Source: [Eubacterium] saphenum
Lineage (GTDB): Bacteria > Bacillota > Clostridia > Oscillospirales > Ruminococcaceae
Assembly: GCA_004554555.1 (NCBI GenBank)
Contig: SFLN01000071.1
Location: 1 to 10,124 of the forward strand
Length of the DNA stretch: 10,124 nt
Direction of reading: 5' to 3'
Below, piece by piece: positions 1 through 5,632 of the stretch (position 1 is the first letter of the stretch; every line of letters starts with the position of its first letter). Both the position numbers and the translations under genes were made by a program. The notes below the pieces were generated by a model that saw only the letters and a program-made list of their open reading frames with translations, was not told the DNA's origin and ran no database searches.

Positions 1-15
1 GCGATCGGGCTTTTT
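1..15 (+). terminator. Probable right arm and T-run of an upstream terminator (partial)
   Basis: The window opens with GCGATCGGGC followed directly by TTTTT. A GC-rich block running into a T-run is what the 3' half of a rho-independent terminator looks like. The matching left arm (GCCCGATCGC) would lie just outside the window. This is inferred from one arm only. Confidence 0.4.
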
Positions 16-50
16 CTACATATTTCCCCAAAAATAATTCTCGAAAACCC

Positions 51-79
51 TTGACAACCGCGAAAAAATGTGCTATAAT
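51..79 (+). promoter_or_regulatory. Sigma-A promoter of the tmRNA gene
   Basis: A perfect -35 box TTGACA (51-56) and a perfect -10 box TATAAT (74-79) are 17 bases apart. A TGC extended -10 element sits at 71-73. The predicted start of mature tmRNA at 94 is 14 bases past the -10, so any 5' leader would be only about 7 bases long. This is the strongest promoter in the window, as expected for an abundant stable RNA. Confidence 0.93.
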
Positions 80-93
80 ATAAGTCTAGAAAT

Positions 94-445
94 GGGGCCG
101 TAAAGGCTTCGACGGGGATTTTGAAGCACGATAAGCGAGTAGTGCGGGCGAAAGCACTTTAATAGTCGCAAACTTAAATTTAAACGCAGACGACGATCTC
201 GTTTTAGCAGCTGCCTAAGCGCGCTGCCGTCATACCTCGCATTACCACGGGCGGGGATATGGCGTCGACTAGTGGTAAACGTCATTGATGAGTTGCCTTG
301 CATTCAGTGATGTATCAAAGGCTACCGAGCGGCTGAGCCTGTTTGCCGGCGCTGCCGTAAGGGAACTTTAAAAGACAGACTGCACTCGGAGAAAGTTGTG
401 TCGACGGGTTTTCGGACAGGGGTTCAATTCCCCTCGGCTCCACCA
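94..445 (+). ncRNA. ssrA: Transfer-messenger RNA (tmRNA, 10Sa RNA), one-piece
   Basis: tmRNA rescues ribosomes stalled on broken mRNAs: it is charged with alanine, enters the A site with SmpB and then serves as mRNA for a degradation tag. The 5' end GGGGCCG (94-100) pairs with CGGCTCC (435-441) to form a seven-pair acceptor stem. Its third pair is G96-U439, matching the G3-U70 identity of alanyl-tRNA synthetase substrates. The T arm is intact: stem 418-422 with 430-434 and loop TTCAATT (423-429). A442 followed by CCA (443-445) is encoded in the DNA. The block TAGTCGCAAAC (163-173) is the same as in the E. coli resume region and places the resume codon. The 352-base length is normal for an unpermuted tmRNA. 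The pseudoknots were not modelled in detail. Confidence 0.97.
168..218 (+). other. tmRNA tag-peptide reading frame
   Basis: Reading from the resume codon GCA (168-170) gives A-NLNLNADDDLVLAAA and a TAA stop at 216-218. The resume codon is set by the conserved TAGTCGCAAAC context. The hydrophobic alanine-rich C-terminus fits recognition by ClpXP-type proteases. It ends in three alanines rather than the usual two: the E. coli gene ends GCA GCT stop, while this one has an extra GCC codon before its stop. The middle is asparagine/leucine-rich and then acidic (DDD), unlike the common ANDENYALAA style of tag. Confidence 0.88.
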
Positions 446-490
446 AAAACACAATAGCACGGTCTAAAAGACCGTGCTATTGTGTTTTTT
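446..490 (+). terminator. Rho-independent terminator of tmRNA
   Basis: A perfect 20-bp inverted repeat (446-465 with 469-488) has a 3-base loop AAA and ends in a T-run at 485-490. Its first four A bases follow the CCA end of tmRNA with no gap. The GC-containing core starts at 450. Confidence 0.97.
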
Positions 491-496
491 CAGCGT

Positions 497-532
497 TTTT
501 GAATTTTTCGCACAAGCAAGAAAAATTCAAAA
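497..532 (+). repeat. AT-rich inverted repeat (hairpin) after the tmRNA terminator
   Basis: TTTTGAATTTTTC (497-509) is the exact reverse complement of 520-532, giving a 13-bp perfect stem around a 10-base loop. Counting a U-G at 496/533 and a G-C at 495/534 extends it to 15 pairs. No T-run follows, so it is not a standard + strand terminator. Its role is unknown. Confidence 0.7.
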
Positions 533-573
533 GCCGCGGGTTGTTCGTATATCAGAGTTTGCAATAGGCTATT

Positions 574-604
574 TCGCTTCCGGTTTCGGCTCGGGGCGAT
601 TTTT
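574..604 (+). terminator. Weak GC-rich hairpin with T-run, possible terminator
   Basis: TCGCTTC (574-580) can pair with GGGGCGA (593-599) using two U-G pairs. The loop is 12 bases, and TTTTT follows at 600-604. It has the shape of a terminator but the stem is short and imperfect. It lies in the non-coding gap 491-622, which otherwise holds only the AT-rich hairpin. Confidence 0.25.
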
Positions 605-622
605 ATGTTCTCAAAAATCCCC

Positions 623-651
623 TTGACTAAACGCGAAAAATGTGATAAAAT
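623..651 (+). promoter_or_regulatory. Sigma-A promoter of the oxidoreductase / ECF S component / DUF1893 operon
   Basis: TTGACT (623-628) and TAAAAT (646-651) are separated by 17 bases, with TGA at 643-645 as an extended -10. The predicted leader is only about 23 bases, which leaves no room for a riboswitch. The spacer repeats a CGCGAAAAA-TGTG block also found in the tmRNA promoter. Confidence 0.85.
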
Positions 652-681
652 AGAGTTGATAAAAAATCTAGGAGGTCAATT

Positions 682-1899
682 ATGCCTGTTTATGTAAAAG
701 AAACCGCCGACCGCTGCCTGCACTGCAAGGTTCCGCAGTGCCAGAAGGGCTGTCCGGTTCATACGAATATTCCGCAAGTAATCTCGCTGTTCCAGGAGAA
801 CAAGCTCCGTGAGGCGGGGAAAATTTTGTTCGAGAACAACCCGATGTCGCTCGTTTGCTCAATCGTCTGCGACCACAACCGTCAGTGCCGCGGACACTGC
901 GTTTTGGGTAAAAAGGGCGCTCCAATCAACTTCAGCGTTATCGAGCAGTTCATCTCGGACGCTTATTTTGACAGCATGGAGATTGAAAAGCAGCCGTTCA
1001 AGGGCAAGAAGGTTGCCGTTATCGGCGGCGGTCCCGCGGGAATTACAGTCGCGTTCAAAATGGCAGCCGCGGGTTATGACGTGACGATTTTCGAGAGCAA
1101 GGACGATATCGGTGGCGTTTTGAGATACGGTATACCCGATTTCAGACTGCCTCGTTCAATCTGCGACCGTTACCGCAACAAGCTGCTTGAAACGGGAGTT
1201 AAAATCCGCCCGAACACCGTTATCGGCGGTTCTCTGGAGATAAACAATCTGTTCAGGGACGGCTATGCGGCTGTTTTCATTGGCACGGGAGTTTGGCGTG
1301 CGAAAACGCTCGGAATTAAGGGCGAGAGCCTGCCGAACGTTCATTACAGTATGGATTTCTTGATGAACCCGAACGGCTATAATCTTGGTGAAAGTGTTGC
1401 GATAATCGGAATGGGCAACGCGGCAATGGACGTTGCGAGAGTTGCTCTTCGTCACGGCGCGCGGCACGTCACGCTTTTCGCGAGAAGCAAGCGTGTTACG
1501 GCAAGCCCGCACGAGTTTTCCTACGCGCAGCTTGAAGGCGCGGAGATGGTTTTCGGTAAAGCTATTACCGAAATAACCGAGGAAGGCCCCGTGTTCAAGA
1601 CGGCAATTTTTGATGAAAACGACAAGGTTATCGGCTATGAGGACGAGCTTGATTATGTGAAATCCGATTCGACGGTTATTTCGATAAGCAACGGTCCGAA
1701 GAACAAGCTGATTTTGACGACGCCGGGACTGCAAGCCAACGACCAGGGCTTGCTTATCACCGATGAAAACTGTATGACAACGGTTGACGGCGTGTTTGCG
1801 GCGGGTGACGTTGTGCAGGGCGCGAATACTGTTGTTCACGCGGTTGAAGAAGCAAAGCGCGCTGCCGATGGAATGATACGTTATCTTGAAAATCTTTGA
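682..1899 (+). CDS. GltD/PreT-like FAD, NAD(P) and iron-sulfur oxidoreductase
   Basis: This is a cytoplasmic electron-transfer flavoprotein of the glutamate synthase small-subunit family. Residues 1-100 form the N-terminal iron-sulfur domain with two cysteine sets: C12, C15, C20, C24 and C59, C63, C69, C73. These are typical ligands for two [4Fe-4S] clusters. A GGGPAG dinucleotide-binding motif at 115-120 should hold FAD, and GMGNAA (243-248) should hold NAD(P)H. GVFAAGD near 370-376 is the usual C-terminal FAD-contact motif. The ATG has AGGAGG (670-675) six bases upstream. At 405 residues it is shorter than typical GltD (about 470) and close to PreT, the flavoprotein subunit of bacterial dihydropyrimidine dehydrogenase (about 410). 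No large glutamate synthase subunit and no PreA lies next to it, so the electron acceptor is unknown. The class is sure; the reaction is not. Confidence 0.9.
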   Translation: MPVYVKETADRCLHCKVPQCQKGCPVHTNIPQVISLFQENKLREAGKILFENNPMSLVCSIVCDHNRQCRGHCVLGKKGAPINFSVIEQFISDAYFDSMEIEKQPFKGKKVAVIGGGPAGITVAFKMAAAGYDVTIFESKDDIGGVLRYGIPDFRLPRSICDRYRNKLLETGVKIRPNTVIGGSLEINNLFRDGYAAVFIGTGVWRAKTLGIKGESLPNVHYSMDFLMNPNGYNLGESVAIIGMGNAAMDVARVALRHGARHVTLFARSKRVTASPHEFSYAQLEGAEMVFGKAITEITEEGPVFKTAIFDENDKVIGYEDELDYVKSDSTVISISNGPKNKLILTTPGLQANDQGLLITDENCMTTVDGVFAAGDVVQGANTVVHAVEEAKRAADGMIRYLENL

Positions 1900-1903
1900 G
1901 GAG
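1898..1903 (+). promoter_or_regulatory. Ribosome binding site overlapping the upstream stop codon
   Basis: GAGGAG begins inside the TGA stop of the oxidoreductase gene (1897-1899) and lies six bases before ATG 1910. This fixes the S-component start at 1910 rather than the in-frame ATG at 1886, which lies inside the previous gene and has no Shine-Dalgarno sequence at the right distance. Confidence 0.85.
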
Positions 1904-1909
1904 AAAAGA

Positions 1910-2464
1910 ATGACAGTTTTGACAAAACGCCGAGTTTCGGTTAAATTTCAGATTTTGGCGGGACTTGCGGCGATTGTGGGAGCGGTTGCGCTGCCGCAGA
2001 TTTTTCACGCGCTCGGCGCTGTATCGGGACTTGGTACATCGCTCGGCGAAACGTTTTTGCCGATGCACCTGCCGATAATTCTTGTGGGACTGCTTGCCGG
2101 TCCTTACGCGGGAGCGGCTGCGGGCGCGGTTAGCCCTGTTATCAGCTTTTTGCTGTCGGGAATGCCGAAAATCGCGATGCTGCCGTTTATGTGCATTGAG
2201 CTGTGCGTGTACGGCTTGATTGCTGGATTGCTCGCGGGCGCGAAAATGCCGACAATATGCAAGCTGCTTATTGTACAGATTGGCGGCAGATTAATCCGCG
2301 CGGCGGCGATAGCGATTTCGATTTTTGCTTTTGGCAACGAAAGCGTGAAAGTCGCGGCAATCTGGAGCAATCTCGCTGTCGGTTTGCCGGGAATTTTGCT
2401 TCAATTGTGCATAATCCCGCTGTTGATTTACAGAATTGACGGGCTGAAAAAGAATGAGCGATAA
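1910..2464 (+). CDS. ECF transporter S component, substrate unknown
   Basis: This 184-residue, highly hydrophobic protein resembles the substrate-binding S components of energy-coupling factor vitamin transporters (PF12822-like). Likely membrane segments lie near 15-36, 50-84 (probably two), 90-111, 115-140 and 150-175, consistent with the six helices of the family. The central stretch has small residues and prolines (LPMHLPIILVGLLAGP, 50-65), followed by a second block around PVISFLLSGMP (76-86) that is typical of these proteins. A basic N-terminus (TKRR, 5-8) fits an inside start. S components bind the vitamin and dock on EcfT plus two ATPases. No ATPase gene is adjacent, but the fused ecfA gene and ecfT lie about 6 kb downstream and could energise it. 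There is no leader riboswitch to reveal the ligand. The family call is good; the substrate cannot be read from sequence. Confidence 0.82.
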   Translation: MTVLTKRRVSVKFQILAGLAAIVGAVALPQIFHALGAVSGLGTSLGETFLPMHLPIILVGLLAGPYAGAAAGAVSPVISFLLSGMPKIAMLPFMCIELCVYGLIAGLLAGAKMPTICKLLIVQIGGRLIRAAAIAISIFAFGNESVKVAAIWSNLAVGLPGILLQLCIIPLLIYRIDGLKKNER

Positions 2465-2879
2465 TCTCGAAAAATGCCGTGAAATCCTTAAAAGCGGCGA
2501 ATACACGCTCGTCCTGTTTGACGGGAAAACTCTTCTCACGGACACCAAGCGCGGTGTAAAACCTTTGCTGGACTTGCTTGACAGGGAAACCGATTTGAGC
2601 GGATTTTCGGCGGCGGATAAGGTTGTGGGCAAAGCGGCGGCGTTTCTCTATGTTCTGCTGAACGTGAGGGAAATTTACGCCGATGTTATCAGCACCCACG
2701 CGCTTTCGGTTCTCGAAGAACACCAAATTCCCGTGGTGTACGGAACTTTGACCGATAAGATAAAAAACCGTGCGGGAACGGGATTTTGCCCGATGGAAAC
2801 GGCGGTGCTTTGCGAGGAAAGTCCCGAAAAAGCGCTTGAAAAAATCCGCGGGAAAGCAAAAGAGCTTGCCCCAAAATAG
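2454..2879 (+). CDS. DUF1893 domain protein (cytidine-deaminase-like fold)
   Basis: This 141-residue soluble protein resembles the DUF1893 family (PF08973), whose structural representative is TM1506 of Thermotoga maritima with a cytidine-deaminase-like fold. Visible landmarks are DGKTLLTDTKRGVKPLLDLL (23-42), DLSGFSAADKVVGKAAA (47-63) and a C-terminal GTGFCPMETAV block (108-118). No classical zinc-deaminase signature (HxE plus PCxxC) is visible, so deamination should not be assumed; the biochemical role of the family is not established to my knowledge. The start overlaps the end of the S-component gene by 11 bases and has only a poor purine-rich Shine-Dalgarno, which suggests translational coupling. 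It is the last gene of its operon, with a terminator starting seven bases after the stop. Confidence 0.8.
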   Translation: MSDNLEKCREILKSGEYTLVLFDGKTLLTDTKRGVKPLLDLLDRETDLSGFSAADKVVGKAAAFLYVLLNVREIYADVISTHALSVLEEHQIPVVYGTLTDKIKNRAGTGFCPMETAVLCEESPEKALEKIRGKAKELAPK

Positions 2880-2885
2880 TATCGG

Positions 2886-2912
2886 AACAGCCTCTTGAAC
2901 GGGGCTGTTTTT
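2886..2912 (+). terminator. Rho-independent terminator of the first operon
   Basis: A 9-bp stem pairs AACAGCCTC (2886-2894) with GGGGCTGTT (2901-2909), with one U-G pair and a 6-base loop. The stem ends in a TTTTT run (2908-2912). It separates the DUF1893 gene from the next promoter, whose -35 box begins 16 bases later. Confidence 0.9.
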
Positions 2913-2927
2913 GATTTGCAATTTTTC

Positions 2928-2956
2928 TTGACAATGAGGCAAAATAGTGCTATAAT
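2928..2956 (+). promoter_or_regulatory. Sigma-A promoter of the ruv operon
   Basis: Consensus TTGACA (2928-2933) and TATAAT (2951-2956) are 17 bases apart, with an extended -10 TGC at 2948-2950. The GTG start at 2989 is about 26 bases from the predicted +1. No LexA/SOS box could be recognised around it by eye. Confidence 0.93.
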
Positions 2957-2988
2957 AAAATCAGTATGCAATAAAAGAGGGGATAAAA

Positions 2989-3606
2989 GTGACAATATTT
3001 TACAATTTTGGCGGAAATATGTATATAAACATAACAAACGGCTGCCCGTGCAGCTGCGTTTTCTGCATAAGGAAGAACGCCGATTCGGTCTGCGACAACG
3101 ACAGCCTTTGGCTTGAACACGAGCCGAGCTTTGATGAAATCAAGGCTGCTTTTGAGAAATTTGACAAAAGCGGCGCTCGGGAAGCGGTTTTCTGCGGTTA
3201 CGGGGAGCCGACGGTTCGTGTGGAAATGCTGCTTGAAACGGAAAAGCTTATCCGCGAGAACACCGATATGAAAATCCGCCTGAACACCAACGGCTTGGTG
3301 CGGCTTATCCACAAGGATTTTGATATAACGCGGTTTAAGGGGCTTCTCGACAGCGTTTCGGTGAGCCTTAACGCGCCGACTGCAAAGCGTTATAACGAGG
3401 TTACGCGCCCGTCCTTTGGGGAAGCGGCGTTTGATGAAATGCTGAAATTTGCGGCTGATATGAAAAATCTCGGCATACAGACCGGATTTACCGTGGTTGA
3501 CATCATTTCCGATGAGGAAATCGCCGAGTGCGGACATCTTGCTGAAAAGCTCGGGATACCGCTTCGCGTAAGGCATTATATAACCGATAACGAGAGTTAC
3601 ACATAA
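2989..3606 (+). CDS. Radical SAM protein, TatD-associated type
   Basis: This 205-residue protein is a small radical S-adenosylmethionine enzyme. The cluster-binding motif CxxxCxxC is C19, C23, C26, and the SAM-contacting GGE-like strand is CGYGEPT (69-75). The opening MTIFYNFGGNMYINITNGCP and the WLEHEPS block (41-47) resemble the family often found beside or fused to TatD nucleases (TIGR04038-like), which is the basis for the name. No tatD gene is in the window. The substrate is unknown. The GTG start is supported by AGAGGGG (2976-2982) six bases upstream, and no in-frame ATG occurs before residue 11. It is the first gene of the ruv operon, and its TAA stop shares one base with the ruvC ATG. 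The class is sure; the subfamily is likely. Confidence 0.88.
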   Translation: MTIFYNFGGNMYINITNGCPCSCVFCIRKNADSVCDNDSLWLEHEPSFDEIKAAFEKFDKSGAREAVFCGYGEPTVRVEMLLETEKLIRENTDMKIRLNTNGLVRLIHKDFDITRFKGLLDSVSVSLNAPTAKRYNEVTRPSFGEAAFDEMLKFAADMKNLGIQTGFTVVDIISDEEIAECGHLAEKLGIPLRVRHYITDNESYT

Positions 3607-4109
3607 TGAGAATTTTAGGAATTGACCCCGGGTATGCGATTGTCGGATTTGGCGTTTTGGAGTACGACAACGTGCGTTTCAAGGTGCTGAAATACGGCGC
3701 GATTACAACCTCGCCCGATGACAGATTTGACTTGCGGCTGAAAGAGATTTACGATGATATGAACGTGCTTCTCGACAAGTTCAAGCCGGATTGTATGAGC
3801 GTGGAAAAGCTCTATTTCAACACGAATATAACCACGGGTATCGACGTGGCCGAGGCGCGCGGTGTGATAACGCTTGCTGCGGCTCAGAAAAACGTGCCGA
3901 TTTTCGAGTACACGCCTTTGCAGGTTAAGGTCGCGGTCACGGGCTACGGCAGAGCTGAAAAGCGGCAGATGCAGGAGATGACGAAAAATATTCTTCACCT
4001 CGCTGAAATCCCGAAGCCCGATGACGCCGCCGACGCGCTTGCAATTGCGATTTGTCACGGTCACACGGGCGGCTCGAGGTTGTCGGAAATCGCTCGTGAA
4101 AACAAATGA
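3606..4109 (+). CDS. ruvC: Holliday junction resolvase RuvC
   Basis: RuvC is the endonuclease that cuts four-way DNA junctions symmetrically after RuvAB branch migration, ending recombinational repair. The 167-residue protein has the normal family length. The four metal-binding acidic residues of this RNase H-like fold are visible: D7 in GIDPG (5-9), E67 in SVEKL (65-69), and D140 and D143 in DDAADALA (139-146). The start overlaps the radical SAM stop codon by one base (TAATG), so it is probably translated by re-initiation. The stop codon TGA at 4107-4109 overlaps the ruvA ribosome binding site. Nothing is missing or unusual. Confidence 0.98.
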   Translation: MRILGIDPGYAIVGFGVLEYDNVRFKVLKYGAITTSPDDRFDLRLKEIYDDMNVLLDKFKPDCMSVEKLYFNTNITTGIDVAEARGVITLAAAQKNVPIFEYTPLQVKVAVTGYGRAEKRQMQEMTKNILHLAEIPKPDDAADALAIAICHGHTGGSRLSEIARENK

Positions 4110-4113
4110 GGAG
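4108..4113 (+). promoter_or_regulatory. Ribosome binding site overlapping the ruvC stop
   Basis: GAGGAG starts inside the ruvC TGA (4107-4109) and lies six bases before ATG 4120. It sets the ruvA start at 4120, not at the in-frame ATG 4021 buried in ruvC. Confidence 0.88.
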
Positions 4114-4119
4114 AAAATT

Positions 4120-4713
4120 ATGATTTACAGTCTTCGCGGAGAGCTTATAACTTGGGAGCAGGGGCTTGCGGTTGTCGAGTGCAATGGCGTGGGCTACGCG
4201 TGCCGCACAACGGCAAACACGCTTGCTGAAATACGCGACAAAAGCGAGGTTTTCCTGTTTACCTATCTGCACGTCACGGAAAATTCGCTGGATTTATTCG
4301 GCTTTTCGGACAGCGCCGAGCTTGCCTGCTTCAAGCAGCTTATTTCGGTATCAGGCGTCGGACCGAAGGCAGCGCTTTCCATTTTATCGGATATAACTCC
4401 GTCAAAGCTGGCGTTGTGCATTGCCACGGGCGACAGCAAAACGCTCACAAAATCGCCCGGTATCGGCACGAAAATCGCACAGAGAATTGTGCTGGAGCTG
4501 AAGGACAAGATTGCCAAGGAGCAGCATTTTTCATCGGAGGCTCTCCAAAGCGTGCCGCAAATCGGCAAAAACAACGTAAGCGAGGCGATGGAAGCGCTTG
4601 CGGTGCTTGGATTTGCGCCCGTGCAGATAAACTCCGCGCTTATGGGAGCGGACGTAAACGCGTCGGTTGAGGACTTGATAAAGTTTGGACTGAAAAATAT
4701 TTCGTCAAAATAA
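4120..4713 (+). CDS. ruvA: Holliday junction branch-migration protein RuvA
   Basis: RuvA is the tetrameric junction-binding subunit that holds the four DNA arms flat and loads the RuvB motor. The 197-residue protein has the full family layout. It has an N-terminal OB-fold (about 1-63, opening MIYSLRGEL), and then two helix-hairpin-helix elements around SVSGVGPKAAL (76-86) and SPGIGTKIAQR (112-122). A flexible linker (about 133-150) leads to a C-terminal three-helix domain (about 152-193, NVSEAMEALAVLGF) that contacts RuvB. The start agrees with the conserved N-terminus and a GAGGAG site. ruvA follows ruvC after a 10-base gap. Unusually, the next gene is not ruvB but a membrane TPR gene. Confidence 0.97.
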   Translation: MIYSLRGELITWEQGLAVVECNGVGYACRTTANTLAEIRDKSEVFLFTYLHVTENSLDLFGFSDSAELACFKQLISVSGVGPKAALSILSDITPSKLALCIATGDSKTLTKSPGIGTKIAQRIVLELKDKIAKEQHFSSEALQSVPQIGKNNVSEAMEALAVLGFAPVQINSALMGADVNASVEDLIKFGLKNISSK

Positions 4714-4714
4714 C

Positions 4715-4722
4715 GGGGTGGT
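4715..4722 (+). promoter_or_regulatory. Ribosome binding site for a TTG start
   Basis: GGGGTGGT matches six of eight bases of the GAGGTGAT segment complementary to the 16S rRNA 3' end. It sits three bases before TTG 4726. There is no ATG nearby in this frame (the next is residue 20, inside the first membrane helix), so TTG is the best start. Confidence 0.6.
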
Positions 4723-4725
4723 AAT

Positions 4726-5625
4726 TTGAAAAACAATAAAGCCGAAAACAATATCGCTGTTTTGGCGGCATTTCTATTAGGAATGGGACTTGGTGTTGCT
4801 TTTTGTGCAATGTTTATGCCCGAGGACAGGAATTTCTTGATTTCAATAACGATATTCTTCGCGGTAATGGTAGGAATTTTGTTCATAACATTTATGCTGG
4901 GCAAATTCCTCATTCCGTACATAAGCCGCAGAAAAGCTGCAATCCGAGCGCTCGGCAAGGACGGAATAAAAGTGCTGCGCCGCGATAAAACGGCAAAGCT
5001 TGCGTACAAGGGAATTTACGCGCTGCTCGACGGGAAATACCCCGAGGCGGAGTCTTTTTTGCAGGAAGCGCTTGCTCTCGCCGATGTGCGGCAAAATCAG
5101 ATGTTCTGCGTGGAGTGGCTTATAAAGCTGTACGAGGCGATGGAGAACGAGGCGAAGATACGCTGGTGTTATCGGAAAGCGGTTGAGTATTCGCCCGACA
5201 ATCCCGAAGCGCAGTCGCGGCTTGGTCACGCGTATTTTGCCGAGGGAAATCTCGATAAGGCGGAATACTGCTTTGAACAGGCGCTGCGCTATGACCCTAA
5301 TAACGGCTATTCGTATTACAGCCTGGTGAAGATTTATCTTGTCCGCGGCGAGGACGAAAGAGCTTTTGAAACGCTTGAGAAGCTGATTAAAATCAACGAA
5401 AATCACCCTCTAGCACATTCGGAGTTTGCGAATTATTACGCAATGCAGGGAAACCGCGAGAAAGCCGAGGAGGAGTGCAAAAAGGCGCAGCTTTGCGGGT
5501 ATAAGGAACCCGAGGAGCTGAACCGCCGCATAAACGCGATTCTGAGCTTTAACGAAACCGAGTTCAGCGGCGAGGATTTGCCGTCGCTTTATTACAGAAG
5601 AATTGAGAAAACCGAACAGGAGTAA
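4726..5625 (+). CDS. Membrane-anchored TPR-repeat protein between ruvA and ruvB
   Basis: This 299-residue protein has two N-terminal membrane helices (about 9-31 and 37-65). They are followed by a basic stretch (RRK, 68-70, and RRDK, 85-88) and a cytoplasmic domain of tetratricopeptide repeats. About five repeats can be seen from 91 to 260. The clearest are SPDNPEAQSRLGHAYFAEGN (156-175) followed by LDKAEYCFEQALRYDPN (176-192), then 193-226 and 227-260. The C-terminal tail (about 272-299) is charged. TPRs are protein-docking surfaces; no enzymatic motif is present. It uses a TTG start and sits 12 bases after ruvA and 7 bases before ruvB, so it is co-translated with them, yet nothing in its sequence ties it to recombination. 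No specific function is recognised. Confidence 0.88.
   Translation: MKNNKAENNIAVLAAFLLGMGLGVAFCAMFMPEDRNFLISITIFFAVMVGILFITFMLGKFLIPYISRRKAAIRALGKDGIKVLRRDKTAKLAYKGIYALLDGKYPEAESFLQEALALADVRQNQMFCVEWLIKLYEAMENEAKIRWCYRKAVEYSPDNPEAQSRLGHAYFAEGNLDKAEYCFEQALRYDPNNGYSYYSLVKIYLVRGEDERAFETLEKLIKINENHPLAHSEFANYYAMQGNREKAEEECKKAQLCGYKEPEELNRRINAILSFNETEFSGEDLPSLYYRRIEKTEQE
5618..5622 (+). promoter_or_regulatory. Ribosome binding site deciding the ruvB start
   Basis: AGGAG lies just before the TAA stop of the TPR gene and ten bases before ATG 5633. A longer in-frame TTG at 5603 has no ribosome binding site and would lengthen RuvB into the TPR gene. The next ATG at 5642 is too far from the AGGAG (19 bases). 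Confidence 0.7.
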
Positions 5626-5632
5626 ATTTGAT

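Noticed and set aside
73..303. A minus-strand open frame across the tmRNA gene
   Set aside because: It covers the structured tmRNA and its promoter and has no coding features.
94..445. A tRNA-Ala gene suggested by the GGGGCC / GGCTCCACCA ends
   Set aside because: The two acceptor halves are over 300 bases apart around a tag-coding insert, so this is tmRNA, not tRNA.
1156..1839. A 227-codon minus-strand open frame opposite the oxidoreductase gene
   Set aside because: It is a shadow of the conserved FAD/NAD(P) domains, and its translation resembles no protein family.
4021..4713. A longer ruvA starting at ATG 4021
   Set aside because: The extra 33 codons lie inside ruvC and match no RuvA. The conserved MIYSLRGEL start and a GAGGAG site fix ATG 4120.
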